A DNA stretch of 64,000 nt from Lachnospiraceae bacterium UBA4364 (GTDB taxonomy: Bacteria; Bacillota; Clostridia; Lachnospirales; Lachnospiraceae). Each line of letters opens with the position of its first letter. The stretch's first letter is position 1. The notes beneath the pieces were generated by a model, which saw only the letters and a list, made by a program, of their open reading frames with translations, ran no database searches and had not been told where the DNA came from. The stretch covers positions 1,715-65,714 of the forward strand of contig DGSK01000020.1 of NCBI GenBank assembly GCA_002393955.1, in the 5' to 3' direction. Position numbers and translations under genes: made by a program. Shown piece after piece: positions 8,601 to 15,899 of the stretch.

Positions 8601-10395
8601 TATCTTCCCCGGTCGCCTTTTCTGCTTCGCCCTTCTTTTCTTCGCCGGCTTTATGTTCTTCTTCCCCCTTCTGTTCTTCGCCAGCTTTATGTTCTTCTTC
8701 CCCCTTTTTTCCCTCGTCTATCTTCTCCTCGCCTTCTTCCTTTTCCTCGCCTTTCTTCTCTCCACCGGCTTTTTCTTCGTTTGCTTTCTCCTCGTTGTCG
8801 TTCTTCTTTTCGGCGTCCTTTTTGTCTTCTTTCTTATCTTTCTTATCTTTCTCTTCCTTCTCTTCTGCCTCTCCTTCTTCCTTCTTTTCTTCTTCTATCT
8901 TCTCTTCATCCGGTTTCTTTTCGTTTACCTTCTCCTCTTCCTCGTCCTTGAAGTAAGCTTCAATATCTTCAAGTTCTTTCTGCCTTCCTTCGATTTCTTT
9001 CTTTGTCTCAGAAGCTTTTACCTGTTTTTCTTCCTTCTCCAAGTCAGCAAAAATATCTTCCATTTCATCCTGGCTCACCTGAAACTGTATAAGCAAGGTG
9101 CTTTCTTTATCCTTGGATGCTTTAATAGTTCCGGACTCTTCAATCTCCTTCAGATCATCATAGCTCTTAAAAAAGCCAAGACCCTGCATGATATTTGCGA
9201 TCCTTGCACCGATTCCGCCAAAAAGCTTAGCGGACGTCCTGTATACCGTTTCCGATGGCTTAGCTTTTCCTCTCATCTTTCTGAAAAGATAAGGGAAGCC
9301 ATGTACCAATGAGTCATACATTCCCACCGGCAATGCAAAAACTCCCTTTGCACAATCCCTGAATATCTGGCGGCTTTCCGTAAGACCTGCCCAGCCTTTC
9401 GTAAGACTGTAGTCAACTGTCCATTTTTTCTTGGATCCAAACTTTTTGGAGGCCGCATTAAAAGCCATGGAAAGGAGCTTAAGCGGCATCTTTGCCACCT
9501 TTCCCGCTAAGATAAGTGTATTGGAAGCTATCATGGTACCGATACCAATGGTTCGGTCTATCAGACCACCCGTCACGTTGTATATAGCTTTCGTGCGGTC
9601 CCAGTTATTCTTCATTGCGGTTTTCCACCACTCTTTATGACGCTGCGAAAGCCCGGGGAGTTCATTATTTTCTGCCTGTTTTTTCCTATTGTCTTTATAT
9701 ATCTGATTCCTGTTGCTTATGGAGTCTGCAGCGTGGAGAGCCTTAAGGAATGTCGGGAAAGCGGTATCACTTTCATTTTTAGAATCCAGGGATTTCATCA
9801 TTTCTCTTCTGCTTCCCGAAAGCATAAAATATCTGTTGTCCATATTGATGAGTTCCTTAATGCGGGCCATCTTTTTAAGCCTTTTCTGTCCCTTGCCGTG
9901 CTTCACAGCTTTTCCAAATTCCGCAACATAGCTGTCTACACTGCTTACAAGGTCTTCATATGCCTGCCCGAACCTTTCTCTCTCATCAGCGAGTATGTCT
10001 GCATCTTTTTTTCCTTCAAGCACATTTTTTCTGATATCAAGATAGGTACGAAGAGCCGTCCTCACTGCACTGCGCGAAGCCGCCTCAGCATAATCAGCAT
10101 TAAGCATCAGGATATCCATGCCCATTCCCATTTTTGAAACATCATTTTTATCCTTACCCGATATGAAGCGCTTCTCTTCTTTACTGATCTCTGCATTTGA
10201 GAGCTTTTCAAGTGGAATCTCCTGCTGGTTTTGAATAATTTCATTCTCCTGATCAGATTTCTTCAGGTCAACTTCCGTGCCAGTGTTGACTATTGATTCT
10301 TTCTTATCCAGATTCTTTTCCTGATTCTTTTCCTGATTCTTCTCCCGCTCCTTTTCAAGGTCTTTATTTAAATTTATTTCCAAATTATTATCCAT
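5608..10395 (-). CDS. 1595-residue charged repeat protein of unknown function
   Basis: No function recognised. There is no signal peptide. The N-terminus is K/E/N-rich (about 1-90). A mostly helical basic region follows, with one moderately hydrophobic stretch at about 285-330 (IGTMIASNTLILAGKVA) too irregular to call a clear membrane anchor. Residues about 478-625 are an extreme Glu/Lys/Asp low-complexity linker. After it come two diverged copies of a domain of about 200 residues (about 755-960 and 1068-1267). They share the order SILxRLD, EANRQ, YGK, HPYD, ILQD, GPSL and a final EGWD(D/N)KLFGRF. A unique C-terminal domain ends the protein. It sits 43 nt behind a GNAT-fold gene, probably in one operon. 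Size, charge and modular repeats would fit an intracellular scaffold or a delivered effector, but nothing shows either. Confidence 0.85.
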   Translation of the reverse strand: MDNNLEINLNKDLEKEREKNQEKNQEKNLDKKESIVNTGTEVDLKKSDQENEIIQNQQEIPLEKLSNAEISKEEKRFISGKDKNDVSKMGMGMDILMLNADYAEAASRSAVRTALRTYLDIRKNVLEGKKDADILADERERFGQAYEDLVSSVDSYVAEFGKAVKHGKGQKRLKKMARIKELINMDNRYFMLSGSRREMMKSLDSKNESDTAFPTFLKALHAADSISNRNQIYKDNRKKQAENNELPGLSQRHKEWWKTAMKNNWDRTKAIYNVTGGLIDRTIGIGTMIASNTLILAGKVAKMPLKLLSMAFNAASKKFGSKKKWTVDYSLTKGWAGLTESRQIFRDCAKGVFALPVGMYDSLVHGFPYLFRKMRGKAKPSETVYRTSAKLFGGIGARIANIMQGLGFFKSYDDLKEIEESGTIKASKDKESTLLIQFQVSQDEMEDIFADLEKEEKQVKASETKKEIEGRQKELEDIEAYFKDEEEEKVNEKKPDEEKIEEEKKEEGEAEEKEEKDKKDKKEDKKDAEKKNDNEEKANEEKAGGEKKGEEKEEGEEKIDEGKKGEEEHKAGEEQKGEEEHKAGEEKKGEAEKATGEDKKEDEKNNEKKDSKEKSGEAEKDSGKKETEKKIDNGWVDIEHKEGGLEEKDYSPEEFNKVLEKKAGEKYEPLNKFDLSPENAGKLKNSADIFKMYTTGKARIKVRNMSKEFMAFNNEFDIENVAQDKDGNIIKGDLRINGLVLNRIAASVMGKFGMGKTDDEWLSILQRLDAKGNMQQKKLSVDEANRQQDDALKELKKHYYQHLKKLEATYGKKLTQLHPYDVYRMLGDNYPEFVDEFSILQDLTQFIKDGGKYFNPESEEDKDFVNLSNYYNNVYNHVLVLYATFNTTDAETGKVRKFSKIDLEKLSAGNEGYLKAFNYVKEDVVHGPSLTPQEQKKYIEKLRKRASKEGWDDKLFGRFSEKYSGIKFDENEIAVKERRENQKQDDEKYMARSFKHFSFSTDKIKNLKNNPDYEKIMHSDKKIYRNGTEELDTKTEDNRLVASVGNEVQVKGMLTKRVASSFRTSVGEVRHNEQLLSILKRLDATKNMEDNKLSKEEANRQFTEAFLETKQIYYVHLKRMELTYGKLFSQIHPYDMLRMIGGNFYKVQADFMILQDVIEMMNCKPPYFDMNNEKDKEFSKLANYYNCVYTGVLQQFGLNEMSGKKFTNELKESLATANEKGLKVMGNVTDKDIKGPSLSKEEKKRYIKDVRNRARAEGWDNKLFGRFEDPKVKPVNRDVLSTPNLNVPESLDKAYDALEKKHKNATVNKTEMKKMRSITKSVYEFNKGIKYAIPKEYYESLKKNKYVGQDPQSRLCLMRPVKVNADGNPINKDEERKLNENMRECYSLMSEDLAERKPFLDRVLKDAKEMIFSIDELKDPKFILKNKERAIRHLAFMHNLTSLYDAHAEYYLKDASVKEEDREFLFMLVKGTKYISFSTEKIHQALFANGVECSYVGENALPGEILGKKSKKVCKVEDLGAGEKAIYKGCFPGANGDVDEEYSEGIIRNLLIPYTDKKTSSSVDRNKVRSGMGTYMETEEVKNVVQYKAKPEDKK

Positions 10396-10438
10396 TTTGT
10401 CACCTCAAAACCGCATTTTTATAAAACCGTATGCTTTT

Positions 10439-11881
10439 TTATAGCCCCATGAATTTTGCCAGCTTCTCCATTCTTTCCGGCGAGTAGTCCTCTGCCTCAG
10501 GTTCACCGGTAGGAATCTTCTCATCCGAAAGACCTGCTTCTTTTCTTAATATATCCCACTGCTTACTGCTTATTATATCTTTCCGTAAAGGTGCGGACAG
10601 CTCGCCGCGGTACTGCATCATAGTCCGTGTCCCGGGGAAAAGCTTTCTCATAATCGCAAACCCCTCATCACTCTCAAACTTTCCATGCAGCATAGACTTT
10701 TCTCCGTCACATTTTAATGCTGCCCCGCCGGCAAACCTTATCAGTTTCAGGATAGCGCCCGGATCACAATTCGGCAGGCTTCGTACTGTCTCAAATCTGT
10801 AATTTCCCCGTTCCTGACGATGGAATAAAAGCACCGCCTTGACTGTCATATTATCCATTACGACACAGCTCACATCTTTATCAAAAAAACTATAGCTTGT
10901 ATTCACAAGCTCCACATCGTAGCTATTGTTGAGTGTCTTAAAAAACCGCTTTAGCATCATTTCTCCGCCTACGCCAAGTTCTCTAAGGGACTTTACCCCG
11001 TCTGTCGGGCCGTTCATATATTCGCTGTCTTTTATATCTGTCACATTCAGATAGAAGTTATTTCCTGTGCGGAGGCTGAAAACAAATTTCCATGAATCAA
11101 GGAAATTTTCGAGCACAGCGAACCGTTCACGATCCTTTTCTTCCTTAAGCTCCGTTACATTCATATTTAGGGTTATGATGCTGCCTTCAGCCTGGATTGC
11201 ATATCCCGCAAGCTCTGCCATCAGCATATTACCCACACCGGTCTTTTTATATACATCCGCAACATATATCCATTCAAGCCTTATATCATTAGCTGCAGTT
11301 CCTCTTATGGTATTGATACTGAAAACTGCCACTCCGGCCACAACCATAGAATTGCCCTTATGCCTGACGGCACCAAGAGCTTTCTTTCTTCCTTCCAGAA
11401 TATCATCATAGTGTTCTGCAGGTATGAGGCTTCGGAATGCCTGCGCATTATTTTTTGTCACTCTGCTGACAAGAGGCCAGTATTTTTTTTCAAAGCTTCT
11501 GAGAATACCGAGCCCGGCTTCCAGCCGGTCCCTTCCGAAGCCGGCCAGGGGATTGAACACCTTAGCCGTTTCAAAACAGGTATCCATTAAGGACAGATAA
11601 GCTGTCTCTTTCTGCTCCGGAGTCATTCCCTCACCCGACATTTCGATCATATTCACCAGGGCCAGCTTGTCTGAGAGTTCCTCTAACAGATAGTCATCAT
11701 CTACAAGCATGGTCATAATATCATTTTCTTCCTCATCATAAGCTGCCAGCAGTTCCTTAAAATATTCTCCTATTTCCTCAGCCTGTGCTGCTGTTTCTGC
11801 GTCCAGCGTTTCTTTTTCATCCGCCCAGTCTGAAATTTCCGATAATATGCTGTCCCATTCCTTTTCAATATCTTTTATCAT
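10439..11881 (-). CDS. GNAT-fold acetyltransferase-like protein
   Basis: 480 residues. The acidic N-terminal region (about 1-120) resembles no domain I know. The middle (about 165-270) has a GNAT core: a beta strand, EWIYVADVYKKTGVGNMLMA (the acetyl-CoA-binding motif A pattern, with GVG in place of the usual RGxG/A) and a following strand IITLNMNV. A second half (about 290-430) may be another diverged GNAT fold. No substrate can be named. It is the first gene of a probable two-gene operon with the giant protein downstream, which suggests it modifies or works with that protein. The ATG is preceded by an AGGAG-like site. Confidence 0.7.
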   Translation of the reverse strand: MIKDIEKEWDSILSEISDWADEKETLDAETAAQAEEIGEYFKELLAAYDEEENDIMTMLVDDDYLLEELSDKLALVNMIEMSGEGMTPEQKETAYLSLMDTCFETAKVFNPLAGFGRDRLEAGLGILRSFEKKYWPLVSRVTKNNAQAFRSLIPAEHYDDILEGRKKALGAVRHKGNSMVVAGVAVFSINTIRGTAANDIRLEWIYVADVYKKTGVGNMLMAELAGYAIQAEGSIITLNMNVTELKEEKDRERFAVLENFLDSWKFVFSLRTGNNFYLNVTDIKDSEYMNGPTDGVKSLRELGVGGEMMLKRFFKTLNNSYDVELVNTSYSFFDKDVSCVVMDNMTVKAVLLFHRQERGNYRFETVRSLPNCDPGAILKLIRFAGGAALKCDGEKSMLHGKFESDEGFAIMRKLFPGTRTMMQYRGELSAPLRKDIISSKQWDILRKEAGLSDEKIPTGEPEAEDYSPERMEKLAKFMGL

Positions 11882-12127
11882 GGCTTTTTCTCCTTTTTCT
11901 TATGTAAAGCTATACAAACATTTACAGGTATACCCCATACGGACTTTAATTCGGTTCCGGGCTACCTTGACAGCCTTTTGTCACTCCGGCCCCCAAATGC
12001 AGGCAGTATCATTCACCTAATATAATACCCCACTGTGTCAAATGATACTACCCATAGCGTACCCAATGCGTACTATTAAATTAACCGCATTTCCGGCCAG
12101 CCATACACATAACGGTCATTTACATAC
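11882..12127. promoter_or_regulatory. intergenic region with 9-bp inverted repeat around A/T-rich promoter-like sequence
   Basis: AGTATCATT at 12005-12013 and its exact complement AATGATACT at 12041-12049 flank a segment that contains TATAAT on the plus strand (12021-12026) and TTGACA on the minus strand (12036-12041). This looks like an operator around a promoter for the GNAT/giant operon, although no well-spaced -35/-10 pair could be set. Nearer the gene (about 11955-11995) a GC-rich segment with TGACA/TGTCA arms could fold in the leader RNA. No gene was seen here. Confidence 0.4.
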
Positions 12128-12163
12128 AAAAAACCTCCCGCGGAAACATCACACAGGAGGTTT
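12128..12163 (-). terminator. intrinsic terminator, near-copy of the mgtE attenuator
   Basis: On the minus strand AACCTCCTGTGTGATG leads into a GGGAGG arm and six T residues, closing the reverse-transcriptase remnant. The element aligns over about 35 bases with the terminator in front of mgtE (3215-3249), with only a handful of differences. Here the GGAGG is followed within a few bases by ATG TAA, so it starts no gene. Confidence 0.65.
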
Positions 12164-12217
12164 AGTTACTATAAAACAGATACATACCAGGGTAAAATAC
12201 GCACAAATATCAAAAAA

Positions 12218-12660
12218 TCAATTTACTGCAGTAAGTCTTGCCTTTAATTCCGCTATTTCACGATCTTTCTCTGCCAGCTCAGTATCTCTTTCCAGGCTGT
12301 CCATATAATACAGTGCAAACCACTGGCTGGTCTGATTTCCCAAAGGTATACCGCATGAATAGAATCCGTCTGCTGATTCCTTGTCAGCAGTGCTGCATCC
12401 GTAACTGTCTATAAAAATACACAGCAGATCATATAATGCTTTTTATTCTATGTTTCCGGCCAGCTTCTTCTTTAATATTTCATGATCTATGCTGTCGAAA
12501 AAATGCCTTATGTCATATCTTAAAAAATAGCCTTCGCAGCCGTATCTCTTATAATGCTCCCCGGCATGTGTTTTCCCGGGACTTCCTCCCGAGACGGAAA
12601 CAGGCTCCTTTACCCCTGCGTACAGCCTAAACTGCTTAGTTTTTGATTGCCATATTAGAA
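12218..12660 (-). pseudogene. broken DGR-type reverse transcriptase
   Basis: The minus strand encodes a reverse-transcriptase core. It includes YFLRYDIRHFFDSIDHEIL, the motif with the first catalytic Asp, and after about 50 codons GIPLGNQTSQWFALYYMD. The SQ in that motif, in place of the usual SP, is typical of DGR reverse transcriptases. An in-frame TAA at 12443-12445 splits the two. Everything after YYMD, including the YxDD catalytic box, is gone; instead the frame runs into a short coiled coil (EKDREIAELKARL) and stops at 12218. The N-terminal part before the first motif is also degraded. The tail resembles the C-terminus of Rpn/PD-(D/E)XK transposase-like proteins, suggesting a fused deletion junction. 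It lies directly downstream of a gene with a DGR-like variable end. Confidence 0.8.
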
Positions 12661-12689
12661 GATCAGGTGGCTGATGCCGCCTTGGATTT

Positions 12690-12708
12690 GCGGCGGACAG
12701 GCCGCCGC
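12690..12708. other. GC hairpin directly after the variable gene, DGR cruciform-like
   Basis: GCGGCGG (12690-12696) and CCGCCGC (12702-12708) form a perfect 7-bp stem with a 5-nt loop, starting 6 bp after the stop of the DUF6273 gene. No U-tract follows, so it is not a good terminator. DGR target genes are known to carry a hairpin/cruciform a few bases past the variable region that promotes retrohoming; position and shape fit that. Confidence 0.55.
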
Positions 12709-12714
12709 ATTTGT

Positions 12715-14124
12715 TTATTTCTCTATATACAAAGCGGGACGCACACCGACGTCACCGATATTCACATTGTTGCACCAGCCCCAGCCCGCGCAGCCGTCGT
12801 ATACCACAAGACAAGCGAGGTCACTAAAGGAGCCCGGCGACCGCAGCCACCACCAGCCACAGCCCAAGCCAATAACATCCGTACTGTAACCTTCTGAAGA
12901 CAGTCCATAATAGTTTATATGGCTTTCACCTGTATAATCATCCTGTGTGATCGTATAGTGATAGGCGCCGTTATTTACTGCATAGGGTGTCACATCAGTG
13001 ATAAGCGCACTGCTGAAGCCATACCGTAAACCATCATGCCAGCTTTCAAAGGAATAATATTTTCTTACCTCATCCACGCTCAAGCAGAACACCTTGTCGC
13101 TCGTATCATTTCCACCTTCCGTTCCACCTTCCCCATTGTCCGGATTTGAAAGATTCGCCGTAATTACCCTGTCATTCTCTGCATCTGAAAAAGCGGTATT
13201 ATAGAAATCATTATTAAGCCAGTTTCTTAAAGTGCACGTTTCCCATGTAACATCAGCGAATTCCGTATTGTACGGCTGGCAGTCAAGTATATATCTGCTT
13301 ATAAGCAGCATTTCTCCGTCGTTTTCATCAAGGACTTCCCATTCAATCGGTTCCGGGCCGTTTGATGTATCCCCGTCCTGCTCATAGCTCCCGAATATGA
13401 CATAATTCCCGTTCCTTGTATATGAGCCGTCGCCGGCAGATGATCCGTCATTTCCTGCATCGTCTGCATCATTTTCATCGCTGTCTGATGACCCGGTGTT
13501 TTCATCAGTATTCCCGCTGTCATCAGCATCGTCATCGGCTGCCGCAAGCACTGCTGTGGATGCCTGCTCTTCCGCCTGTGCATAAAGCTCCGTCAGCGCT
13601 TCATCCCCAGTTTCATCTATGCCCTCCTGCAGCACAGCGAGTGCCTCCTCAGGCTCACCGATTTCCATATAGATTTCTGCCAGTGCCTCATAGGCATCAG
13701 GATTCTTCGGGGCTATCTCAATGGCTGCCCTGTATGCTACAATGGCCTTCTCATAATCAAGCTCATCAAGATACCTCTGGCCTAAGGATAGCTGCTTGTC
13801 ATATTTCCGCTGAGGGTTGCTGAGAACCAGTATTCCCGTCACGGCAACTATTAATACTATCAGTACTGTTACAACCGCGATACCGCCAATGACCAAAGGT
13901 ATGGGAACTGATTTTTTCCTGACGATTTCCTGTTCCGGTGCAGCCGTGGGGATGGCTGCAGAAGTCTGGTCTTCTTTTTTCACCCCGACCTGCCCGGCAG
14001 GCACATTTCCGGTACTGCCGTCATTTACGCTGCTGTTTGATCCGGTTTCCGCTACTGGATTTCCGCACCCCGGGCAGAACTGCGCTCCATCCTGAAACTC
14101 TTTGCCGCATTTACTGCAAAACAT
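12715..14124 (-). CDS. membrane-anchored zinc-ribbon/TPR/DUF6273 protein, probable DGR target
   Basis: 469 residues in a clear domain order. Residues 1-23 are a zinc ribbon (FCSKCG and FCPGCG). One membrane helix spans about 73-100. A TPR pair lies at about 112-178. An Asp/Ser/Asn-rich linker covers about 185-240, and a DUF6273 (C-type-lectin-like) domain about 245-469. The last domain ends in the family motifs WWWLRSPG and GVRPALYI. The residues between them are very irregular (Cys, Trp, Phe, Tyr, Asp mixed), as expected for a diversified surface. The ribosome-binding and lectin ends would lie on opposite sides of the membrane, with the DUF6273 outside. The start at 14124 has a GGGAGG/GAAGGA site. 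DGR remnants lie on its 3' side, nuclease remnants on its 5' side. Ligand unknown. Confidence 0.85.
   Translation of the reverse strand: MFCSKCGKEFQDGAQFCPGCGNPVAETGSNSSVNDGSTGNVPAGQVGVKKEDQTSAAIPTAAPEQEIVRKKSVPIPLVIGGIAVVTVLIVLIVAVTGILVLSNPQRKYDKQLSLGQRYLDELDYEKAIVAYRAAIEIAPKNPDAYEALAEIYMEIGEPEEALAVLQEGIDETGDEALTELYAQAEEQASTAVLAAADDDADDSGNTDENTGSSDSDENDADDAGNDGSSAGDGSYTRNGNYVIFGSYEQDGDTSNGPEPIEWEVLDENDGEMLLISRYILDCQPYNTEFADVTWETCTLRNWLNNDFYNTAFSDAENDRVITANLSNPDNGEGGTEGGNDTSDKVFCLSVDEVRKYYSFESWHDGLRYGFSSALITDVTPYAVNNGAYHYTITQDDYTGESHINYYGLSSEGYSTDVIGLGCGWWWLRSPGSFSDLACLVVYDGCAGWGWCNNVNIGDVGVRPALYIEK
12748..12831 (-). other. candidate DGR variable region (VR)
   Basis: 28 codons between the conserved LRSPG and GVRPAL segments of the DUF6273 gene. 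22 of the 28 end in C or T, and the encoded residues include Phe, Tyr, Cys, Asp, Asn, Leu, Ser and Ile in no regular pattern. This fits a template of AAY codons altered at adenines, the known mechanism of DGRs. No matching template repeat was found in the neighbouring sequence. Confidence 0.6.
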
Positions 14125-14189
14125 TATTCCTTCGCCTCCCTTTATTTACAAATCAATCCGCTTAAAATGAATTGATATGCCATACATCT

Positions 14190-14520
14190 CTCAAAAGGCC
14201 GGATGCGTATTTTTGCACACATCCGCTCTTCTCTGCCCTTTCATACATATCTATTCTTAATATTCTTTCATCCATGTACTGGACACTACACTTTTGTTTA
14301 TTCCTTCTCCTGATGACTGCCTCATGTATCTTTTCTGTAAGGTCATCCGTGACTTTACCGGTCTCTCATAATCATACAGCTTTTTACAGTTATCTGGAAT
14401 ATCTTTTCCTTAAACTTTGGCTGACTGTTCAGGTTATTGAAAATGTCTTCCGGATTAAACAGAGATTAAGAAATGTGCTCATCGCATCGGCATACAGTTT
14501 TTGATTGTCGTATTGGCCGT
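14190..14520 (-). pseudogene. frameshifted remnant resembling an Rpn-family (PD-(D/E)XK) nuclease
   Basis: The 452-base gap between two genes holds decayed coding sequence on the minus strand, readable only by changing frame. The pieces are DNQKLYADAMSTFLNL (about 14460-14510), FNPEDIFNNL and downstream to about 14360, then DDLTEKIHEAVIRRR and CSVQYMDERILRIDMYERA (about 14220-14350). The last pieces match the pattern seen near the C-terminus of Rpn/PD-(D/E)XK transposase-like nucleases (LTEKLxxAVxxAKxNxEWRxEYM). At least two frameshifts separate them. CAATCAAAAACT at its 5' part recurs on the minus strand at about 12637-12648 in the reverse-transcriptase remnant. Confidence 0.5.
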
Positions 14521-14576
14521 CGTAGTCCTCATGATAGACTATGTTACCATCAGCGACCTACTATTAAAAATCACCC

Positions 14577-15896
14577 TTACACTATATTCGGTACGATACC
14601 GTGCTTTATATGCTTGCGGTAGAAAAGATTTACCCCCAGATAGAAAAATGAAGTAAGAGGCCTCCTGAAGAAATTCTTCACGAAAATGGTGCGTTTAAGA
14701 ATGCTCCGGTAGGAATACACTTCATTGTAAAGCTCCCAGTAAGCCTTAGTCAGTTCCTCCGGTGTCATGTTCTTCGGGATATGGACTGCCTCACAGGCAT
14801 TATATGAATACATATCCGTATTGTAGATGCGGTTCTGCTCTTTCATCTCATCGTAGAACTGAGTACCGGGGATAGGGGTAAGTATATAGAATCTCGGTAC
14901 TGTGATCTTATTCTCCTCGATGAATTTTGCGGTCTCCCGTATGGACTCCAAAGTATCACCCTCTGCCCCTACCACCATTTCGGTGGATACATCTATGCCG
15001 TATTTTCTGATTATCTTAAGCTGTTCAGAATACTGGTCCGGGTGTGCCCATCCTTTCTGCATGCCTAAAAGACTTTCCCTGCTGATGCTTTCCAGTCCGA
15101 AGCTTAATACATAGCAGCCGCTTTCTGCAACCACTTTAAGCAGTTCCTCATCTTTTGAAATATCAATGGAGCACTGTGTCATCCAGTGCATCTTAAGCTT
15201 TTTTATCTCACTGCAGAGAGCAAAGGCATACTCCCTGTCTGAAAACAGATTGTCATCCAGCAGAAGGAACTGCTTGAATCCGAGTTCCTTTACCCGCTTT
15301 ATATCCCGGATCACGTCCGGTATCTCACGCCTTAAATACTGGCCGTGATACAGACAGTATATGGAGCAGAAGCTGCAGGTCTTTGGGCACCCTCTTCCCG
15401 CCTGCACAGGCAGAAAGTTTCCTATTCTTTTTTTAAGAACCAGCTCATACCTTGGAAGCGGTGTCTCCAGCTTAGTCAGCTTCTTCTGGTATACTTTCTT
15501 AAGGGTGCCGTTACGGTAGTCCTCTATCATCTGGCCCCAGGTTTCTTCGGCATCACCTATCATCACGCTGTCGCAGTATTTTTTTGCTTCCTCCGGCATC
15601 AATGAAACCATATATCCGCCAAGTATAACCGTCTTACCAAGCTCCCGGAATTTATTTGCGATATCTATGGTACGCATCACGGCATGCCCCATGCTGCTTA
15701 TGCCTATCAGCTCCGCATCAGTGTCAAAAGGCACATCCTCAATGGTCTCGTAGCAGAGCTCCACCTCAAAGTCATCAGGCGTAAGTGCTGCCAGAAGCGG
15801 AAGTGCAAGACCCACAAAATAGAGCCTGCTCTTCTTTACCAGGTTACCGTACTGGTCATATGGTGTTGGTTGTATTAATAATATCTTGTTTTTCAT
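14577..15896 (-). CDS. cobalamin-binding-type radical SAM protein A
   Basis: 439 residues. The N-terminal Rossmann-like domain (about 1-135, ILLIQPTP, LIGISSMG, VILGGYMVSLMP) is of the B12-binding type. The radical SAM core carries the cluster motif CPKTCSFC near residue 170, followed by the strand FLLLDDNLFSDR and the helix-rich C-terminus. Such enzymes make a 5'-deoxyadenosyl radical and many methylate or rearrange unactivated carbons. It is the most distant of the five radical SAM proteins here, lacking the shared NSGxYxxR signature of the other four. It is last in the cluster and separated by 194 bp from the next gene, so its membership in the pathway is likely but less certain. Substrate unknown. 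Confidence 0.88.
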   Translation of the reverse strand: MKNKILLIQPTPYDQYGNLVKKSRLYFVGLALPLLAALTPDDFEVELCYETIEDVPFDTDAELIGISSMGHAVMRTIDIANKFRELGKTVILGGYMVSLMPEEAKKYCDSVMIGDAEETWGQMIEDYRNGTLKKVYQKKLTKLETPLPRYELVLKKRIGNFLPVQAGRGCPKTCSFCSIYCLYHGQYLRREIPDVIRDIKRVKELGFKQFLLLDDNLFSDREYAFALCSEIKKLKMHWMTQCSIDISKDEELLKVVAESGCYVLSFGLESISRESLLGMQKGWAHPDQYSEQLKIIRKYGIDVSTEMVVGAEGDTLESIRETAKFIEENKITVPRFYILTPIPGTQFYDEMKEQNRIYNTDMYSYNACEAVHIPKNMTPEELTKAYWELYNEVYSYRSILKRTIFVKNFFRRPLTSFFYLGVNLFYRKHIKHGIVPNIV

Positions 15897-15899
15897 AAG

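Noticed and set aside
8476..9312. Long hydrophobic open frame on the plus strand
   Set aside because: It is the complement of the Glu/Lys low-complexity coding region of the 1595-residue protein; such repeats give Phe/Leu/Ser-rich frames on the other strand.
12218..12715. DGR template repeat between the variable gene and the RT relic
   Set aside because: Read on both strands; no stretch resembles the VR, and the space is filled by RT coding sequence.
14172..14504. Plus-strand open frame of 110 codons
   Set aside because: No ribosome site or domain; the minus strand of the same region holds recognisable decayed coding fragments.
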